Shown here: positions 59,926 to 64,000 of the stretch, one piece after another
Numbering within the stretch: position 1 is the stretch's first letter
How the letters are laid out: each line of letters begins with the position of its first letter
From: Trema orientale
Taxonomy: Eukaryota > Streptophyta > Magnoliopsida > Rosales > Cannabaceae
DNA: 64,000 bases
Direction of reading: 5' to 3'
Assembly: GCA_002914845.1 (NCBI GenBank)
Contig: JXTC01000174.1
Span: 403,233-467,232 of the forward strand
Notes under the pieces: model-generated
Databases searched by the model: none
What the model was told of the DNA's origin: nothing
Seen by the model: only the letters and a program-made list of their open reading frames with translations
Position numbers and translations under genes: made by a program

Positions 59926-60687
59926 TTACGAACAAATTGCATACAAATAGAAACAAATGCTAAAGAATAAAGATATATATACTGCTTCAATGGTTGCCTC
60001 AAGATTCTCTCTAACTTCTCCCCATACTCCATAAACATGGCAACGAATAAGCGATCTGAAGGAAACTGCCTGCCTTGTGGCATTAGAAGAGAAGAGTGTA
60101 TCCATTTCGTCACACACCACTTTTATGGGAATTTTATGTTTGGACCAATTAATCTTATCCTTGTAAACAACATCACCTCTCAACTCAAAGTGCATGGCAA
60201 CCGATTTGACGGATTTCCCATTCCCATTCACATACATGGGATTATTAGTATCCCCATAATTGTCAAGCCAAGCATCGATCGCCACCGCGGTGTTCTGCAG
60301 TCTAAACCATTTGGTCGACCTCCTTCTGCCTGCCTGCTCAAAATCAATGGCGTTCATGGAGAGGCCTAATGGTGCTTCATCGCCATATTGGAAAGCTAAA
60401 GTCTCTATGCCTTGTAAAGCAAGGCAGCCTTGTTAATATTATGGACCATAAAGCTCACGTTCAGATCCATTAATTGTCACATGTTTGTTGGATTCAGATA
60501 TGTTTCGGACGGTGGTGGAGGCTGATACTAGAGAGAATTGAGGTAAATGAGGAGTATACTTGAAAATGACCATGGAAATAATCAGCCAAGCCGGTAAAAC
60601 CAGCCAAATTAGTAGAGTCAGCAAAGCCACTATGGCATTCCAACACCACCAATCATCATAAACTTTTCTAAACCAGGAGGCGGCCAT
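59926..60687 (-). pseudogene. LEA_2/NHL-like gene broken by compensated frameshifts
   Basis: Begins MAASWFRKVYDDWW, then a membrane segment and QFSLVSASTTVRNISES, closely matching the intact gene. At about 60474 four extra bases (TAAT) shift the frame and a stop follows at 60439-60441. About 25 codons later one base is missing, which returns to the original frame. From about 60400 the C-terminal half (FEQAGRRRSTKWFR, KSVAMHFELRGDVVYKDK, FSSNATRQAV) reads open to a stop at 59926. A sequencing or assembly error is possible. As written it cannot make a full protein. Confidence 0.85.
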
Positions 60688-61119
60688 AGGGTTCTGCTCA
60701 ACTTTTCTACATATGTATGTAAATGGAGATGATAAGTTGTTCTAGGGATTTTAACCTGATTGACTAAACCTAGATAACTATATATTTTCTTTCATTATTT
60801 GTTAGCTGAGAATTCATTTGTTTATTTATTAATTTATTTAAGAGGGGAAAAAAAAATATAGGATTAGATTCTTCTACGGACTATGAAGTAGTAAGCATTA
60901 TTAGTGGTATAAGAGATTTGAAAATGTAGTAGGGGATAATACTGAAAATATCTTGGATAAATACCGGATTACATGCCTTTTATTTGAAATTTAGATAGTG
61001 TCACCAATGTTTTCAAAAACAGTAAAAATGTGTCAACTTATGTTTAATGAAATTGCTAAAAGAGGAGATTGTGTTTCAAACTGACGATGAAAAATTGGGC
61101 ATAATCTTTATTTGATTGT
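60688..61119. other. Upstream region of the broken LEA_2 gene
   Basis: The first 70 bp are similar to the flank of the intact gene (CATAGGGTTCTGCTCA). The rest is AT-rich with nothing recognised. Confidence 0.5.
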
Positions 61120-61135
61120 ATATACAGTGGATTTT

Positions 61136-61338
61136 TTTTTTTAAAAAAAAATAAAGTGGGGCTTAACTAATGACCTGCACTTATTACAAATTAAAGGAAA
61201 ATACCTATTACTACTCAATCCCCATCCCACCCTATTAGGGATAATAGGTTTTCACGCCTACCCCCGGTGTGACTCGAACCCAGGACCGAGATCCCAGATA
61301 ATGGGTGCTCTTACCACTTGAGCCAACCCACTTCGTCA
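61136..61338 (-). mobile_element. tRNA-derived SINE with 16-bp target-site duplication
   Basis: On the minus strand an A box TGGCTCAAGTGG (61314-61325) and B box GGTTCGAGTC (61271-61280) are spaced as in a tRNA. Direct repeats ATATACAGT(G/A)GATTTT flank it at 61120-61135 and 61339-61354 with one mismatch. It is about 200 bp and ends in an A/T-rich tail. Its sequence differs from the SINE at 13044, so it is a different family or subfamily. Confidence 0.85.
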
Positions 61339-61354
61339 ATATACAGTAGATTTT

Positions 61355-62017
61355 ATATAAGCCACGAGCGCAAAGCAGGATACTTTACATTTAATTGGAA
61401 CTTTTACCATATAAATCTAGATGAAGTGGATGAGGTGCATGGGCTGATGACTTAAGTCGGCCGAGTTGAGCCTCTTTATATTGGGCTGAAAAGGTTTGGG
61501 CATTATCACTGTTTTCAAAAAGTTCAAAATATCTACAATACTCTCACTTTTTCAAAATCTTCTAACCATATACTTTTATATGTACATCTTTTAAAATCAA
61601 TTTACATTATAAATTTCCTCAAAAAATTAAATTTAAATATAAATTCTAACCCTAAAATTTAATAAAAAGGTTGAGAATATTATTTTGAACAAAATTTCTC
61701 AAAACAAAGACAAACTAGGTTTAAATATATATTTTAAAACACATTACTAGATCTTGTGAGAATTTTGGGATTATCTTTCATATGTTTTATATATATATAT
61801 ATATATGCATATTTACTTTTTAAACTTTTTTTTTTCATTATTCAATATATGAAAGCTGTAATATTGTTAATTCTCGCATGTTTATCAAAGAAAAAAAGCA
61901 AATGTATTCCATTTGCATTTCCCTTATTAACTACATATGACAATAGGAACTCGTTCCCATTCATTGCTCTTTTTAGTATGGAGTGTGGTTTATGGACTAA
62001 ATTTTCATTTGTTTTTT
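61355..62017. other. Intergenic, AT-rich
   Basis: An AT dinucleotide run at about 61789-61806; no gene supported. Confidence 0.4.
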
Positions 62018-62293
62018 TGTGACCATGAATAGATACTAAAAAAATAATGATAGAATTAAATTTTTTTGATGGTGATAAATAGCATTAAATTTTTTTGGCC
62101 AATTACCAAACTAATTACCACCGTAGGATATAGATCTAACNAAAAGTAGGAGAGAGAAAAAGCATTAATGATGCACATCTTTTCATGTATCTCATTTTAG
62201 CCGTTAGATCATTGTTAGATGATGATCCAACGGCTAGAAAAAAAATACCTACATATAGGTATTAAAAAAAAATACCTACCAGATTGGCAACCT
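62018..62293. mobile_element. MITE copy C, internally incomplete at a single N
   Basis: 62018-62140 matches 1737-1850 and 62142-62293 matches about 2012-2166. The roughly 160 bp between those blocks in copy A is absent, exactly where the assembly has one N (62141). Confidence 0.7.
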
Positions 62294-62312
62294 AATATAT
62301 ATATATATGTGT

Positions 62313-62550
62313 GGGCACCAATCCAGTAGGTATTTTTTTTTTCACCTATACATAGGTATCAATTTGGCCAATAAAAATTTATTATGCATATTTTTTTATT
62401 ATAAAAAAATAAGAGAGAGAAATAGTATTAATAATGCACGTCTTTTCATGCACCTCATTATGGCCGTTGGATCACCATTAGATGATGATCCAAAGACTAA
62501 AAAAAAATACCTACACATAAGTAAAAAAAATACCTATTGGATTGGCAACC
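62313..62550. mobile_element. MITE copy B
   Basis: Inverted termini GGGCACCAATCCAGTAGGTA and, at the other end, TACCTATTGGATTGGCAACC, both beside poly-T or poly-A. About 240 bp, closely related to 1920-2166, lying between ATATAT runs, so the target-site duplication cannot be read. Confidence 0.75.
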
Positions 62551-63363
62551 TATATATATATATAAATTTGAGACATTTCTTAATTTTGAGTTTTATAATC
62601 TGTATTTAAAAGGATTATAATGGGAACTGGGAAAGTTCTTGAAGAGCAATGGGAAGATCAAGAATTGTGTTTTTAAGAAAATTTCACTAATCATGGGATT
62701 GACAAAATTAGTGTTAATTGGTACGAACAAAGTAGCTACTTTTAGCGACCACATGTATATACTTTCAGATAAGAATATACTACTATAGGGACACTCATTT
62801 GTTGCACAAATTTTTGTGCAAGCAACGCCAAAACGTGGCAGTAACATGTATGTCATTTGATCATTTCTTTTTTTTTTTCCCTCTTCTCAATCTACGTACA
62901 AACAGTTTCTTTCTTTTTTTTTTTTTTTCAATCTACGTACAAACAGTTTATATTTTTATAGTTTTACCTTACTTACATTTGAATAGTTCTGAAAAAAATT
63001 CATTAAGTGACATGAAAATTAAAAAACAAATCATTCAAGCATGACATGATAAGATACCCTTTGCCTTGGGCACAACTCGCCAAAGTGTCCAACTTAACTG
63101 GAAAATTATTGTTTAGAAAATCAAGCAAATCATAACAAGGCTGACTCTAGTACAAAATTGATAAATTTTTAATTAATGTACGTACGTAGTAAATCACTAG
63201 AAGGTAAATCAGAAAAATTAATTTTATTACTCTATAGGCTTCCACAATTCCACCCTCAGTTCTTCAACTATTTGAAGTATCAAGTTTTTTTTTTTTTTTC
63301 TATTCTATTTTTTTTTTTCGAAAAAAAAAAAAGAAGGAAAGCCTTTCACTTCAAGGATCACGG
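62551..63363. other. Spacer 3' of the partial LEA_2 gene
   Basis: Contains a 22-bp repeated phrase (CAATCTACGTACAAACAGTT at 62888 and 62929) and poly-T/poly-A tracts near 63286-63332. No gene. Confidence 0.5.
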
Positions 63364-64000
63364 TCAAGCGTGCGAGATTATAAAAAAGCTCATGGGAAAC
63401 CAAAAAGTAAAAAGTCCTAGTACATAAATGGCTTCCGGGCTATTACTAACTCCTCCCCATCGTCCTCTCCATTCTCCGTAAACTTGGCAACTCTGCGGTG
63501 CCATCGGTTCGAAGGAAAAGGAGCGAGTGGCATTAGAAGAGAAGAGTATATCCACTTCACGATCACACGCCACTTCTATGGGAATTCTCTGTTTGGGAGA
63601 GCCATTATTATCCTTAGGATAAACAGCGTGGCCTCTCAACTCAAAGTGCAAGGCTAGCGATTTTCCGGATTTCTCATACACGTTGGGATCGTCATGAGTA
63701 TCTCCTTTGTCAACCCACATTACGTCAATCGCCGCCATCGTATTCTGCAGTCTAAACCACTCTGTCGACTTCCTTGTGCCTAATTGCTCGAAATTCCTAG
63801 TTGCATTATTAATGGCGGGGTCGGTTATTGGTACTTTGTCTCCATATTGGAAAGCCAAGGCCTCTATGTCTTGGAAAACCATGGCAGCCTTATTGGGATT
63901 ATGGACCACAAAGCTCACGTTCATGTCCATTGTCACACGATGGTTCGGTTCGGAGATATTTTCAACGGCTGTAGAGGCTGACACTAGAGAGAATTCGGGT
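63364..64000 (-). CDS. LEA_2/NHL-like protein, 3' part (5' end beyond window)
   Basis: An open frame runs from the right edge to a stop at 63364-63366, giving about 211 codons. It begins PEFSLVSAS, equivalent to residue 57 of the intact member at 57259-58077, so the N-terminal membrane segment lies outside. Landmarks are VTMDMNVSFVVHNPNKAAMV, FEQLGTRKSTEWFR, KSLALHFELRGHAVY and FSSNATRSFSFEP, followed by a C-terminal hydrophobic segment (YVLGLFTFWFPMSFFII). It has small insertions relative to the intact gene (VMWVDKGDTHDDPN). No stop or frameshift is visible, so it is probably functional. Confidence 0.82.
   Translation of the reverse strand, partial: PEFSLVSASTAVENISEPNHRVTMDMNVSFVVHNPNKAAMVFQDIEALAFQYGDKVPITDPAINNATRNFEQLGTRKSTEWFRLQNTMAAIDVMWVDKGDTHDDPNVYEKSGKSLALHFELRGHAVYPKDNNGSPKQRIPIEVACDREVDILFSSNATRSFSFEPMAPQSCQVYGEWRGRWGGVSNSPEAIYVLGLFTFWFPMSFFIISHA

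Noticed and set aside
1..64000. CRISPR arrays, prokaryotic operons, integrated viruses, tRNA or rRNA genes
   Set aside because: None found: tandem repeats lack spacers, both tRNA-like promoters belong to SINEs, and no viral-type proteins are readable.

Overview
This is a 64 kb piece of draft nuclear DNA from a flowering plant, probably a core eudicot. The evidence is AT-rich, intron-rich sequence, plant-only gene families, GT-AG (and two GC-AG) introns, tRNA-derived SINEs, MITEs, and runs of N. All exon structures below were worked out by hand from reading frame, splice sites and remembered family sequences. There is no transcript evidence.

Layout. (1) 1-3.4 kb: the 5' end of a secreted Kazal-type inhibitor gene (-), a Mutator-like MITE, a second MITE and an 854-base gap. 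(2) 3.5-21.2 kb: an intact 18-exon MutS2-type gene (+) convergent with a DUF599 membrane-protein gene (-). This pair was tandemly duplicated: the second unit (about 17.24-21.19 kb) has a wrecked 3' piece of MutS2 but a second intact DUF599 gene. The first unit carries about 5.5 kb of extra DNA (a SINE, a hAT-like element, a 61-bp repeat) between DUF599 copy 1 and its ancestral upstream block. (3) 21.2-28 kb: an unresolved stretch with a promoter-like TGGGCC cluster, then a single-coding-exon gene for a Cys/His-rich plant protein. (4) 28.3-46.6 kb: the gene-dense core, with a GPI-anchored thaumatin-like protein (+), BIN4/MIDGET (-), a mitochondrial adrenodoxin-like ferredoxin (+), the Tim17-family protein HP30/TRIC (+) and LSU (RESPONSE TO LOW SULFUR, -). 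From memory, Arabidopsis chromosome 5 has thaumatin-like, BIN4, TRIC2, LSU4 and LSU2 side by side at AT5G24620-AT5G24660, so this looks like conserved microsynteny with the ferredoxin gene added. (5) 46.9-50.8 kb: a 619-base gap and a probable LTR-retrotransposon remnant. (6) 50.8-64 kb: a tandem cluster of five LEA_2/NHL-like genes, all on -: one intact, one cut by the window end, three broken.

Functional themes. BIN4 (endoreduplication, topoisomerase VI) has an E2F-type site upstream. TRIC has the GGCCCA plus telo-box pair usual for organelle-biogenesis genes. LSU has an exact 20-base UPE-box, the known sulfur-deficiency element, just upstream of its TATA box. I found no CRISPR array, phage, operon or clearly new multi-gene system. 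The most interesting material is structural: the asymmetric duplication, decayed copies of a terminal exon, a compensated-frameshift pseudogene, GC-AG introns and well-bounded transposons.
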